Position numbers and translations under genes: made by a program
The notes under the pieces: model-generated
The model's database searches: none
Seen by the model: the letters and a program-made list of their open reading frames with translations, nothing else
Told to the model about the DNA's origin: nothing
Source: Flavobacterium chungbukense
GTDB lineage: Bacteria; Bacteroidota; Bacteroidia; Flavobacteriales; Flavobacteriaceae
Length of the DNA: 64,000 nucleotides
Assembly: GCF_020805785.1 (NCBI RefSeq)
Contig: NZ_JAJGZV010000009.1
Coordinates: 114,984 to 178,983 of the forward strand
Direction of reading: 5' to 3'
Shown here: piece after piece, positions 42,096 through 51,098 of the stretch
Numbering within the stretch: the first letter of the stretch is position 1
Layout: the number at the start of each line of letters is the position of its first letter

Positions 42096-44486
42096 ATGAG
42101 AATAATTAAAAAAATCCTGCTGACCTTACTGGTTATTATTGTTTTGATTTCCATTGGTTTATTTGCGTATGTTTTTCATTTAAAACCAAAATATGAAGGT
42201 GAATTACAATTGAAAAATCTAGAAAAAGAAACGACGGTTTATTTTGATGATTTTGGTATTCCTCACATTTATGCCGATTCTGAAAAAGACGCCATGATAG
42301 CATTAGGTTATGTACACGCTCAGGAAAGATTATGGCAAATGGAATTATTGCGCCGAATTGCGCCGGGACGTTTGTCTGAAATTTTTGGAGGAGTAGCACT
42401 TAAAAATGATAAATTTTTTGCCGGAATTGGTATCGAAGAAGCTTCGGCAAAAGCGATAGCGAAATTGGATAAAAACAGTCCAAGTTATCAATTAACTCAA
42501 GCTTATCTGGATGGAATTAATCAATATTTGGATGAAGGGGCAACGCCAATTGAGTTCACTTTGGTTGGAGTAAAAAAGCAAAAGTTTACTATAAAAGACG
42601 TTTATAATATTTTCGGATATATGTCTTTTAGTTTTGCAATGGCTCAGAAAACAGATCCTTTATTGACAGATATTAAAAACAAATATGGTGTTGCTTACTT
42701 GAAAGATTTAGGAATTGAGGGTGAATTTAATAATACTAGAATCAAAATTTCAAAAGAGAAAACAGAAGAATATACCGAGATTTCAAAATCAATTTCGGCT
42801 ATGCTGGATCAGTCTCCGATTCCGCCATTTGTTGGAAGTAACAGTTGGGTGGTTGGACCGCATAAATCGAAGAGTGGAAAAGTTATTTTTGCGAATGATC
42901 CGCATATTGGGTTTTCTCAGCCTGCTACTTGGTACGAAGCGCATATCGTAACGCCAAAACAGGAATTGTACGGTTGTTATTTAGCTGGAACTCCATTTCC
43001 GCTTTTGGCGCATAACAGAGATTATGCCTATGGTTTGACAATGTTTGAAAATGATGATATCGACTTTTATCAGGAAAAAAATAAAACGGGAGATGTAACT
43101 CAATATCAAACTCCTACAGGTTTTAGTAAATACGAAATCAGAAAGAAAACAATCAAAGTAAAAGACTCTTTAGATGTGGTTATGACGTTTAAAGTGACGC
43201 GTCACGGGCCAATTATGAATGATTTGATGGAACGTCTGGAAAAGAAAAATCCGATTGCAATGTCGTGGACGTATACCAGAGAACCTATACAGATTTTAGA
43301 TGCGGCTTACGGACTTTCGCATGCTAAAAGTACAACCGATTTTAAAAAAGCAGTCAGTCTAATTGCGGCGCCAGGATTAAACGTGATGTATGGCGATGCG
43401 AAAGGAAATGTAGCTTGGTGGGCAAGCGGGAAATTGTATCGACACAACGAAGGCGTAAATACCCATTTGATTTTAGACGGCGCAAGTGGTAAAGATGATA
43501 TTACGAAGTTTTTAGATTTTGAGCAAAATCCGTCGGCAGAAAATCCGAAATGGGGCTATGTTTATTCTGCTAATAATCAGCCAGAAGCAATTGATAATGG
43601 TTATTTGTATCCTGGATATTACTTACCTGAAGATCGAGCGAAAAGAATTTCAGGATTTTTAGATGCCAAATCAGATTGGGATAAAGAAGCGGTTAGCAAA
43701 ATGATTTATGATAATACTTCTGATGTTGCGGTTGGTGTGGTAAAAGATTTAATCTTAAGTTTAGACGCAAAAGCACTTTCTAACAAAGAAAAAGAAGTAA
43801 TTGCAGTTTTAAAATCTTGGAAAGGAACAACAAATTTAGAAGATGTTGCACCAACAATTTATAACAAATGGATTTATTTATATCTGAAAAATACATTTGA
43901 AGATGAAATGGGTAAAGAAAATTTCAACTTGTTTACCGGAATCTCTCTTGGAAAACAAGTGATTGCCAATCAAATTAAAAACGAAAATTCGGTTTGGTGG
44001 GATAATATTAAAACAAAAAATATAAAGGAAACCAGAAAAGATATAGTTTCAAAATCATTTCATGACGCTGTTATTGCTTTGCAGAGCCAATTAGGAGAAA
44101 ACATTTCCGATTGGAAATGGGGAAAAGTTCATACGGTAGAACACGAACATCCGCTTGGAAAAGTAGCAGCGCTTAGAGGATTGTTTAATGTTGGACCATT
44201 TGATTCGCCAGGCTCCAATGAAGTGATTAACAATTTATTTTTCGGATTTAATGATGAAGGAAAATATTACACCAAAGGCGGACCTTCAACCAGAAGAATT
44301 GTAGATTTTGCAGATGTAGAAAACAGCTGGAGTATTCTGCCAACTGGGCAATCTGGAAATCCTTTCAGCAAGCATTACGACGATCAAGCAGAAATGTACA
44401 ACGAAGGAAAGTTCAGAAAGATGAAATTGAATAAAGAGGAAATTATAAAAACGTCAACTAAATTGGTCTTTAAACCGAGAAAGTAG
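42096..44486 (+). CDS. Penicillin acylase (penicillin amidase) family protein
   Basis: A 796-aa Ntn-hydrolase of the S45 family, anchored by an N-terminal hydrophobic segment (ILLTLLVIIVLISIGLFAYV). The A-chain has DDFGIPHIYADSEKDAMIAL and GYVHAQERLWQMELLRRIAP. Autocleavage is expected at FVGSNSWVVGPHKSKSG between Gly247 and the nucleophile Ser248, followed by NDPHIGFSQPATWYE. Substrates in relatives include penicillin G and acyl-homoserine lactones; which applies here is unknown. Terminator shared with the convergent hydrolase gene. Confidence 0.93.
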   Translation: MRIIKKILLTLLVIIVLISIGLFAYVFHLKPKYEGELQLKNLEKETTVYFDDFGIPHIYADSEKDAMIALGYVHAQERLWQMELLRRIAPGRLSEIFGGVALKNDKFFAGIGIEEASAKAIAKLDKNSPSYQLTQAYLDGINQYLDEGATPIEFTLVGVKKQKFTIKDVYNIFGYMSFSFAMAQKTDPLLTDIKNKYGVAYLKDLGIEGEFNNTRIKISKEKTEEYTEISKSISAMLDQSPIPPFVGSNSWVVGPHKSKSGKVIFANDPHIGFSQPATWYEAHIVTPKQELYGCYLAGTPFPLLAHNRDYAYGLTMFENDDIDFYQEKNKTGDVTQYQTPTGFSKYEIRKKTIKVKDSLDVVMTFKVTRHGPIMNDLMERLEKKNPIAMSWTYTREPIQILDAAYGLSHAKSTTDFKKAVSLIAAPGLNVMYGDAKGNVAWWASGKLYRHNEGVNTHLILDGASGKDDITKFLDFEQNPSAENPKWGYVYSANNQPEAIDNGYLYPGYYLPEDRAKRISGFLDAKSDWDKEAVSKMIYDNTSDVAVGVVKDLILSLDAKALSNKEKEVIAVLKSWKGTTNLEDVAPTIYNKWIYLYLKNTFEDEMGKENFNLFTGISLGKQVIANQIKNENSVWWDNIKTKNIKETRKDIVSKSFHDAVIALQSQLGENISDWKWGKVHTVEHEHPLGKVAALRGLFNVGPFDSPGSNEVINNLFFGFNDEGKYYTKGGPSTRRIVDFADVENSWSILPTGQSGNPFSKHYDDQAEMYNEGKFRKMKLNKEEIIKTSTKLVFKPRK

Positions 44487-44509
44487 TTTTTAAGTTTTAT
44501 AAAATTATA

Positions 44510-44548
44510 AAAGGTTCAAAGGTTTCATTATAAAACCTCTGAACCTTT
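44510..44548. terminator. Bidirectional terminator hairpin
   Basis: AAAGGTTC-AA-AGGTTT pairs with AAACCT-CT-GAACCTTT (to 44548), located between two convergent stops. Confidence 0.75.
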
Positions 44549-44579
44549 GTCATTTTGCCACTATGAACCTTTAAAAAGT

Positions 44580-46028
44580 CTATTTCGAAATTTCTGCCAA
44601 GACTTTTTTTCCATTTTCATTTGTCGGATCAAGTTCTACTGATTTTTTATAATTCGCGATAGCCAATTTTTTGTCTCCATCGGCTAAATAAGCTTCACCC
44701 AAACTATCATAAGCATTTCCAGATTTTGGGAACGTTTCGGTATTAATTTTAAAAACCTCAATCGCTTCTTTCTTTTTGCCCTCTTGCAGTAATTGATATC
44801 CAACTCTATTAATGTCACCTTCCTTAATAGCATAAGTAGGATCATTTTTAAGCTTTTTGTAGCTTTCTGTTCCTGCTACTGCACCTTTTGTGTCATAGAT
44901 ATCCAACAGATCTAGAGCAAGAGATTTTTTAGGCTGATTAAATGGCTTATTGTAAAGTATAGCACGAATGGCATCATTGATTTCGCCTAAAACAGTTCCC
45001 CCAGTATTATTCAATAAAACGATTAGATTTTTATCTGTAGGATAACGAGAGATTATCGTATTAAAACCGTTAATTCCGCCTCCATGTCCTATCGTTTTTA
45101 GTTTTTCTTTGTCGCCATTATCAACATCATCGATAAACCAACCATAACCATAAAAAGCTCTTCCTGCAGAAATATAAGGTTTGAATAGCGATTCGATGCT
45201 TTTTTCGTTAAGCAATTTATTGGTATAGAGTGCTTGATCCCATAAATACAAATCTTCTACAGTCGAGTACAATGATCCAGCCGCGTAAGGAATACTCATA
45301 TCGAGATAGGCAGCATTTACGATTTTTTTGCCCTGTTTTTCGTAACCAGCAGCTCTGTTTTTTAATATGACATCACTATGATCATAACCAGAATTTACCA
45401 TTTTTAAAGGTGTAAAAACAACTTCCTGTAAATATTGCTCATATGTTTTACCTGTAATTTTCTCAATAATGTAACCTAGCAAAAAATAACCTGAATTACT
45501 ATAATTGAATTTTTCTCCTGGTTTAAATTCAAGCGGTAAACTTGAAAACGTTTTTACAAATTCTGCTGGAGTATATGGGTTTCGAGATTTATCTTTAAAG
45601 AAATTTGGAGCATTAGTATAATTTGGAATTCCAGAGGTATGCGTCAATAAATGATGAGCGGTTATTTTATCTCCATTTTCTTTTGGATAATCTGGTAAAT
45701 AAGTGCTGATTGGAACGTCTAGTTTTAGTTTTCCTTCTTCGGCCAATTTTACAATCAAAAGTGCTGTAAATTGCTTGCTGATAGAACCCAATCTGAATTT
45801 TGTGTCAGCCTGGTTTGGAATATTCCATTCCATATTAGCAGAACCAAATCCTTTTTTGAAAATTACTTTTCCGTTTTCTGAAACCAAAGCTGAACCGTTA
45901 AATTGTCCGTATTCGTTGTACTTATTCAAAAGTTGTTCGATTTGCTTTGCTTTTTCTTGTGCCGAAATGCTCAGTGTAGAGAGTTGAAAAACTACAAAGA
46001 GCGCAATGAGTTTGATTGATTTTTTCAT
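44580..46028 (-). CDS. Serine beta-lactamase-like hydrolase with C-terminal TPR
   Basis: A 482-aa exported protein (signal ending LSTLSISAQE). The class C beta-lactamase/DD-peptidase fold carries the catalytic S-x-x-K in LGSISKQFTALLIVKLAEEG, the Y-x-N motif in FNYSNSGYFLLGY, and H-G-G in IGHGGGINGF. After about residue 400 a tetratricopeptide part follows (KSGNAYDSLGEAYLADGDKK). Such proteins are often esterases or peptidases rather than beta-lactamases. The next gene on this strand is another member of the same superfamily. Confidence 0.9.
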   Translation of the reverse strand: MKKSIKLIALFVVFQLSTLSISAQEKAKQIEQLLNKYNEYGQFNGSALVSENGKVIFKKGFGSANMEWNIPNQADTKFRLGSISKQFTALLIVKLAEEGKLKLDVPISTYLPDYPKENGDKITAHHLLTHTSGIPNYTNAPNFFKDKSRNPYTPAEFVKTFSSLPLEFKPGEKFNYSNSGYFLLGYIIEKITGKTYEQYLQEVVFTPLKMVNSGYDHSDVILKNRAAGYEKQGKKIVNAAYLDMSIPYAAGSLYSTVEDLYLWDQALYTNKLLNEKSIESLFKPYISAGRAFYGYGWFIDDVDNGDKEKLKTIGHGGGINGFNTIISRYPTDKNLIVLLNNTGGTVLGEINDAIRAILYNKPFNQPKKSLALDLLDIYDTKGAVAGTESYKKLKNDPTYAIKEGDINRVGYQLLQEGKKKEAIEVFKINTETFPKSGNAYDSLGEAYLADGDKKLAIANYKKSVELDPTNENGKKVLAEISK

Positions 46029-46202
46029 GATGATGGTTTTGGATTAATGAAATGTTTTTTGATTGATGATTGAAACTTGGCAACGAAATGATATTCAGTA
46101 GGGGAATCGAAAGTACGATTTTTTTTACTAGAATTTAATTTGTGTTCTAAAGTTTAGACGACTGTTTCTTGATTTGGTTTCAAGATTTTTCATTTTTTTT
46201 TA

Positions 46203-46254
46203 TAAAAAAACTAGAGCATAGACCCAAACTGCTTTTACGCAAGGTCTATGCTCA
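46203..46254 (-). terminator. Terminator of the 47.9-46.3 kb minus-strand unit
   Basis: On the minus strand, GAGCATAGACC (complement of about 46241-46251) pairs with GGTCTATGCTC (complement of 46213-46223), followed by a T-rich tail complementary to 46196-46209. Confidence 0.75.
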
Positions 46255-46278
46255 TAACTAACAAACGTTTTGGTTTAA

Positions 46279-46332
46279 TTAAGCGATGAATTTGCCTAAG
46301 AACAATAATAAAAGAATAAAAAGCTTTATCAT
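46279..46332 (-). CDS. Possible 17-aa hydrophobic peptide
   Basis: An ATG at 46332 opens MIKLFILLLLFLGKFIA and stops at TAA, 32 nt after the stop of the serine hydrolase gene and upstream of a good terminator on the same strand. The product is a single short membrane-like helix with Lys at both ends. It is small enough to be chance, but the position between a gene and its terminator is suggestive. Confidence 0.3.
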   Translation of the reverse strand: MIKLFILLLLFLGKFIA

Positions 46333-46364
46333 TTATTCGAAATTATAATGTTGTAGATTTTTGA

Positions 46365-47873
46365 TTATTTCGTTTCTATATCAACTATTTTTCTGCCGTT
46401 TTTTCCTAAATAATGCACCACTATATTTTCATAGATTTTATAGCCATCGTCAACATTGGTAAAAATGATTAAACCTTGTTTTGTTTTGGGAAGTAAAATA
46501 AAAATGGTTTGTACTCCTTTATCTGCGCCGCCATGTGATAAGGCATAATTTTCATTTCCTAAATCGTAGATTTCAAAACCTAAACCAAAATATTTGTCTT
46601 TTTTTGTTGAAACTTGGTGCGAATTCATTTCGTCAAAAACCTTTTTGCTTAATCCGTCACTATCCATTACACTGCAAAGAAATTTTCCATAATCTTCAAC
46701 AGTCGTTAATAGATCATCTGCGGCACTTGCGGTTTTGTTTTTTATCAGTTCGTAAGCATTTCCATCTTTGTCGTAATTGACGGCATATCTTGAAAGATCA
46801 ATTTTGTCATTCCAAACAAGTTGCGTGTCATGCATTTTTAGAGGTTCAAAAATCAATTCTGATGCAAGCTGATCTAAAGTTTTGTGAAATTTTTTCTCTA
46901 AAGCCTTTCTTAAATATTCAAATCCTTCACCTGAATATTGGTATTTTGTTCCCGGTTTAAACTTAAAATCCAATTTTCCCGATTCATTAAAATATCTCCA
47001 ATTAGGAAAGCCTGTTTGGTGACTTAAAACAATTCTTGTCGTTAATAGTTTAAGATTTGGGTCTTTCGCAATATCTGGATCAGTCCAATATTTGAAAAGC
47101 GGCTCGTCTAAATCCCATTTACCTTGCGAAACAAGTTTTAAAGTTACAATTGCTGTGACGGGTTTGGTCAGGGAAGCAACATTCCAAATCGTGTTGTACG
47201 GGGCAGAAACCTCTCTTTTTATATTGCCAAAAACCTTAACTTGTTTCAGTTTTCCGTCAGAAATAATTCCAAGACCTAAAGTAGGAACATTGTTTTCTTT
47301 TAGCCATTTTTCAGTTTCCTCATCATTGTCAAAAAGATTTGATTTATTGGCGGTAGAACTAGTCATTTGATGGTTATAACTAAGAGATCGTGCTAATTTC
47401 CAATCTTTATTTTTTAAGAGCCACAAATGTGTGAATTTGGCAAAACTGCCAGCCTGCTCATTATTACCAGCTGAACTTTCATAAAAACGATGCGTTCCCA
47501 TTTGTATAGCACCGTATAATATTCCATTTTTAGATAACGGATAAATTTCGGTACTTCCATCAATTAGTTCTCGTCGATAATTATATTTTCTTGATGGAGA
47601 GCAGATTCCGTTTTTCAACGTTTTTAAAAATCTAATTTTATCCGAAATACTGTCTTTATCATGATAAAATTCAAAATCTTCGGTGTACAGATTTTCAAAT
47701 TGTTTAATATCGCAAGTGTTAAAGCCAATATTAAAAAGAAGACTGTCTTTAGACATAATGGTTTTGTACAATTCGGAGTTTTTTTCTTCTTGCGAAAAAG
47801 CAGTTTGAAAAGAGAAAGCTACTATTCCAATTAAGATAATTTTTAATTGAAAATGAATGTGATTGATTTTCAT
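46365..47873 (-). CDS. Serine hydrolase with N-terminal NTF2-like (DUF4440) domain
   Basis: A 502-aa exported protein. I chose the ATG at 47873 (MKINHIHFQLKIILIGIVAF, signal ending FSQ); a TTG start 12 codons upstream would precede the signal peptide. Residues about 25-155 form a DUF4440-type domain (LFNIGFNTCDIKQFENLYTE, then FAKFTHLWLLKNKDWKLARS). The rest is a beta-lactamase fold with S-x-x-K in VASLTKPVTAIVTLKLVSQG, Y-S-G in YQYSGEGFEYLRKALE and H-G-G in SHGGADKGVQ. The order, ligand-binding-like then hydrolase, is a fusion of two usually separate modules. Confidence 0.87.
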   Translation of the reverse strand: MKINHIHFQLKIILIGIVAFSFQTAFSQEEKNSELYKTIMSKDSLLFNIGFNTCDIKQFENLYTEDFEFYHDKDSISDKIRFLKTLKNGICSPSRKYNYRRELIDGSTEIYPLSKNGILYGAIQMGTHRFYESSAGNNEQAGSFAKFTHLWLLKNKDWKLARSLSYNHQMTSSTANKSNLFDNDEETEKWLKENNVPTLGLGIISDGKLKQVKVFGNIKREVSAPYNTIWNVASLTKPVTAIVTLKLVSQGKWDLDEPLFKYWTDPDIAKDPNLKLLTTRIVLSHQTGFPNWRYFNESGKLDFKFKPGTKYQYSGEGFEYLRKALEKKFHKTLDQLASELIFEPLKMHDTQLVWNDKIDLSRYAVNYDKDGNAYELIKNKTASAADDLLTTVEDYGKFLCSVMDSDGLSKKVFDEMNSHQVSTKKDKYFGLGFEIYDLGNENYALSHGGADKGVQTIFILLPKTKQGLIIFTNVDDGYKIYENIVVHYLGKNGRKIVDIETK

Positions 47874-47942
47874 TTTATGATTGATTGATGATTTACAAAA
47901 ATAACCCAATCAAGATTCCTAAAATTGTACAAAAGCGAAATC

Positions 47943-48737
47943 TTATCTTTTTTGCGATAGAAAATACAAATCAGGATCGAACATTTTTGGAGTCGTTTTG
48001 GTAACGTCTTTAAACTTTTTTATAAAATGAGATTGATCAAAATACTTATTGTAAAGTGCTATTTCGGTTAAAGTCATTTTTTCTAGATCCGCGTTCACCA
48101 TTTGATCGACCGATTTTCTGAATTTCAGAATTTGGATATAATTTTTAATAGTAAGTCCAGTTGCCGTTTTAAATTTAATTTGAAGTAAACGCTGTGAAGA
48201 TTTTAATGTTTTGCTAATATCTAGAACGGAGATTTCTTCTTCATTGATTCTAATGATTTCGCAGATTTTTTCTATTATATTTTTGTTTGGATTCAAAGCC
48301 GCTAAATCGTCAAAATAAAGGTTTATCATTTTCAATAAAGTTTCAATCTCAGACTCAATATCAATTTTAAAGGGTAATTCTTCAGCATCAATTTTAATAA
48401 TCGAATCTGAAAAATTACTCAAATCATATTTTGGAAAAAAGGAAAGTATCCAAGCGTGAAATTGAATGATGGTAACTTTAGTTTTGGGCTGAATATTTAC
48501 TAGAACTTTGTTGGTCATTTGTGAGCAAAAGTAAATGCCTTCGTTCATTTGGTATTTGTTTTTACTGGTATGAACTTCGATTGCATTTCCAGAAACAATG
48601 GCGAGATTAAAACAGCCGTTTGGTAAAACGAGTTTGTTTTCAATCAGGTTTTCGCCGAAGCTGTTGTCCAGACACCAAATTTTATTGACAAACCTTTCCG
48701 CTTTTTGAGTTACGTAATGTTCTGAGTATAATTGCAT
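47943..48737 (-). CDS. AraC family transcriptional regulator
   Basis: A 264-aa regulator. The C-terminal AraC/XylS DNA-binding domain (about 150-255) has the first helix-turn-helix in ISVLDISKTLKSSQRLLQIK and the second with the family signature ALYNKYFDQSHFIKKFKDVT, then KTTPKMF. The N-terminal part is a cupin-like sensor (VLPNGCFNLAIVSGNAIEVH). It ends upstream of the NTF2-serine hydrolase gene on the same strand (70-nt gap) and is a candidate to regulate it. Confidence 0.9.
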   Translation of the reverse strand: MQLYSEHYVTQKAERFVNKIWCLDNSFGENLIENKLVLPNGCFNLAIVSGNAIEVHTSKNKYQMNEGIYFCSQMTNKVLVNIQPKTKVTIIQFHAWILSFFPKYDLSNFSDSIIKIDAEELPFKIDIESEIETLLKMINLYFDDLAALNPNKNIIEKICEIIRINEEEISVLDISKTLKSSQRLLQIKFKTATGLTIKNYIQILKFRKSVDQMVNADLEKMTLTEIALYNKYFDQSHFIKKFKDVTKTTPKMFDPDLYFLSQKR

Positions 48738-48809
48738 TTTAAATTAGTCTACTGCTTTATTTAGGTTTATAAATAGTAGACTAAAGTAATACATTTTTAA
48801 TTGAGAGGT

Positions 48810-49403
48810 TTATAGAAACTTCCCAAAATAATCTCGTTTAGTTTTCTCCCATTCTTCTAAAATAATACTGTAATAAACATCATCTTTACTTTTTCCTTCA
48901 GAATCCACATAATTATTTCTAAATAAACCTTCTTTTAACGCTCCCAGCTTTTCAATTGCTTTTTGTGATCTTTCGTTTTCAAGATCGGCACTAAATTGTA
49001 TTCTTTTAAATTGAATTTTCTCAAAACCAAATTGCAGCAATTCAAATTTGCAAGCCTTGTTTAAACCAGTTCCTTGAAACGCTTTTCCGTACCAAGTCCA
49101 GCCAATTTCGCATTTTTGGCTCGCATGATTTAAATATCCATACCTTGTACTGCCTGCAACTTTATTGGTTGCTTTATCAATAATTAAAAACGGATAACAA
49201 ATTCCGTCTGCTTTTTGTTTTAACGTATTCTGGATATAGTTTTCAAAGTCGTTGTTATTTTTCACATACATTCCCATGTATTTCCAAATTTCGTGATCAA
49301 AGATTATTTCTTTGAGTTCAATATTTCTTTGGTTTTCAAATGGAATTAATAGTACTCTTTCGTTTTCTAAAATGATTTCTGTTTGTAGAATTTCGCTGTT
49401 CAT
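48810..49403 (-). CDS. GNAT acetyltransferase (RimJ/RimL-like)
   Basis: A 197-aa GNAT protein of the RimJ/RimL type: GSTRYGYLNHASQKCEIGWT and WYGKAFQGTGLNKACKFELL (the acetyl-CoA loop Q-G-T-G-L-N), then RIQFSADLENERSQKAIEKL and LGALKEGLFRNNYVDSEGKS. The substrate, possibly a protein N-terminus or small amine, is unknown. Single gene on the minus strand, divergent from kmo. Confidence 0.88.
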   Translation of the reverse strand: MNSEILQTEIILENERVLLIPFENQRNIELKEIIFDHEIWKYMGMYVKNNNDFENYIQNTLKQKADGICYPFLIIDKATNKVAGSTRYGYLNHASQKCEIGWTWYGKAFQGTGLNKACKFELLQFGFEKIQFKRIQFSADLENERSQKAIEKLGALKEGLFRNNYVDSEGKSKDDVYYSIILEEWEKTKRDYFGKFL

Positions 49404-49624
49404 GGTGTAGACTTAAATATAGCGTTAAAAGTGAAAACAAAAGTAAATGTTTAATTTATTCGAATAAATTGAATAAAATAACATTTTGTTATATTTTTAG
49501 AATCATTTAAAATCTTAACAAAAAATGAAATGGTTGTGAGTCCTTACTGCAAATAATTTACTTATTTTAAAGCTTATCTATATTTATTACTTATTTTTAC
49601 GTCCCAATATATTAGATTTCTTCG

Positions 49625-50968
49625 ATGCAAACTTCATTAAAAATTGCTGTTGTTGGTTCTGGACTTGTAGGATCGCTGTTAGCAATTTATCTTAAAAAAG
49701 CCGGTCATACTGTTCATGTTTATGATCGAAGCCCAGATATCAGAAAAATAAATTTCTCTGGACGCTCCATTAATTTGGCGATGTCCAATCGTGGCTGGAA
49801 AGCGCTCGATGCTGTTGGTGTTGGCGATTCGGTTCGTGAAATTGCAATTCCGATGGACAAACGCGCCATACATTTGGTAGATAAATTAAATTTTCAGAAT
49901 TATGGACAGGAAGGCGAATCGATTTACTCCATTTCGAGAGGAAAGCTGAACAGAAAAATGATTGATCTTGCTGAAGAAGCCGGAGCCGAATTTCATTTTG
50001 AACAGAAAGTTTGGGATGTTACGCTAAACGATGCGACCTTACATATAGGTGAAAGTGAAAGAGGCGAGTGGGAAGAACGAAAATTTGATATGGTTTTTGG
50101 TGCCGATGGTGCTTTTTCTAGAATTCGTCACAGAATGCAGCGTCAAAGCATGTTTAATTATTCGCAAGAGTTTTTGAATATGGGCTACAAAGAATTGAAT
50201 ATTCCTGCAAACGCAGATGGTACACATAAATTAGATAAAAACTCATTCCATATTTGGCCAAGAGGCGAGTATATGCTAATTGCACTTCCTAATCTTGACG
50301 GAAGTTTTACTTGTACTTTGTTTATGCCTTTTGAAGGGAAAAACTCTTTCGAATCTTTAACGGATCGAAAAATGGTAGAAGATTTCTTTGAGAAAAATTT
50401 TCCAGATTCTATAGAAGTAATTCCAGAGCTGGCAAATGATTTCTTTAAAAATCCAACCAGTACTTTAGTTACAATGAAATGTTTTCCTTGGACTTTTGAA
50501 AATAAAATTGCTTTGATTGGAGATGCTTGCCACGCAATTGTTCCGTTTTATGGACAAGGAATGAATGCGGGTTTTGAGGATATTACAGTTCTGAATGAAA
50601 TGATCGAAAAATACGGAGACGATTGGAAGAAGATTTTTGCTGAATATCAGACTTCAAGAAAACCAAATGCTGATGCGATTGCGGAGCTTTCTTATCGAAA
50701 TTTTCTTGAAATGAGTACGAAAACTGCCGATGAAAAATTCTTATTGCAAAAGAAAATAGAGAAAATTTTCTCAGATAAACATCCAGACAAATGGATTCCG
50801 CTTTACAGCCGTGTCACTTTTAGCGATAGACCATACGCAGAAGCTTTAGCAATTGGTGATTTTCAAAACGGAATTATGGAAGAAGTTTTGAAACTTGATA
50901 ATATAGAAAATATATGGAACTCGCCAGAAGTCGAAAATAAGATTCTGGAATTATTACAAAATAGATAA
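49625..50968 (+). CDS. kmo: Kynurenine 3-monooxygenase
   Basis: FAD-dependent hydroxylase making 3-hydroxykynurenine from kynurenine, 447 aa. The FAD-binding N-terminus KIAVVGSGLVGSLLAIYLKK (G-x-G-x-x-G), FSGRSINLAMSNRGWKAL, VFGADGAFSRIRHRM (D-G motif) and IALIGDACHAIVPFYGQGMN (G-D motif with the Kmo-typical H-A-x-x-P-F-x-G-Q-G) are all intact. The C-terminus contains the helical domain (RPYAEALAIGDFQ). Together with kynU it implies conversion of kynurenine to 3-hydroxyanthranilate. Confidence 0.95.
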   Translation: MQTSLKIAVVGSGLVGSLLAIYLKKAGHTVHVYDRSPDIRKINFSGRSINLAMSNRGWKALDAVGVGDSVREIAIPMDKRAIHLVDKLNFQNYGQEGESIYSISRGKLNRKMIDLAEEAGAEFHFEQKVWDVTLNDATLHIGESERGEWEERKFDMVFGADGAFSRIRHRMQRQSMFNYSQEFLNMGYKELNIPANADGTHKLDKNSFHIWPRGEYMLIALPNLDGSFTCTLFMPFEGKNSFESLTDRKMVEDFFEKNFPDSIEVIPELANDFFKNPTSTLVTMKCFPWTFENKIALIGDACHAIVPFYGQGMNAGFEDITVLNEMIEKYGDDWKKIFAEYQTSRKPNADAIAELSYRNFLEMSTKTADEKFLLQKKIEKIFSDKHPDKWIPLYSRVTFSDRPYAEALAIGDFQNGIMEEVLKLDNIENIWNSPEVENKILELLQNR

Positions 50969-50972
50969 AATT

Positions 50973-51092
50973 TTTAAACCATATAAGTTATATAAGTAAA
51001 TATAAAACGCAAAATAAACCCGACAGCTTTTTAAACTGTCGGGTTTTGTATTTGTAAAATTAAATGGACTTATATAACTTATATGGTTTAAT
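50973..51092. repeat. CATATAAG inverted-repeat element, copy D (around a terminator)
   Basis: The left arm TTTAAACCATATAAGTTATA begins at 50973 and the right arm ends TATAACTTATATGGTTTAA at 51092. Between the arms is a CCCGACAG/CTGTCGGG terminator. Convergent genes flank it. Confidence 0.85.
51016..51049. terminator. Terminator inside repeat copy D
   Basis: AACCCGACAG and CTGTCGGGTTTT form a perfect stem, 50 nt after the kmo stop. The stem sequence is nearly the same as the queA terminator. Confidence 0.85.
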
Positions 51093-51098
51093 TTTTTC

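Noticed and set aside
49524..49538. Mini-ORF M-K-W-L upstream of kmo as a tryptophan sensor
   Set aside because: It has a single Trp codon and only four residues, and no alternative stem structures or terminator were seen before kmo.
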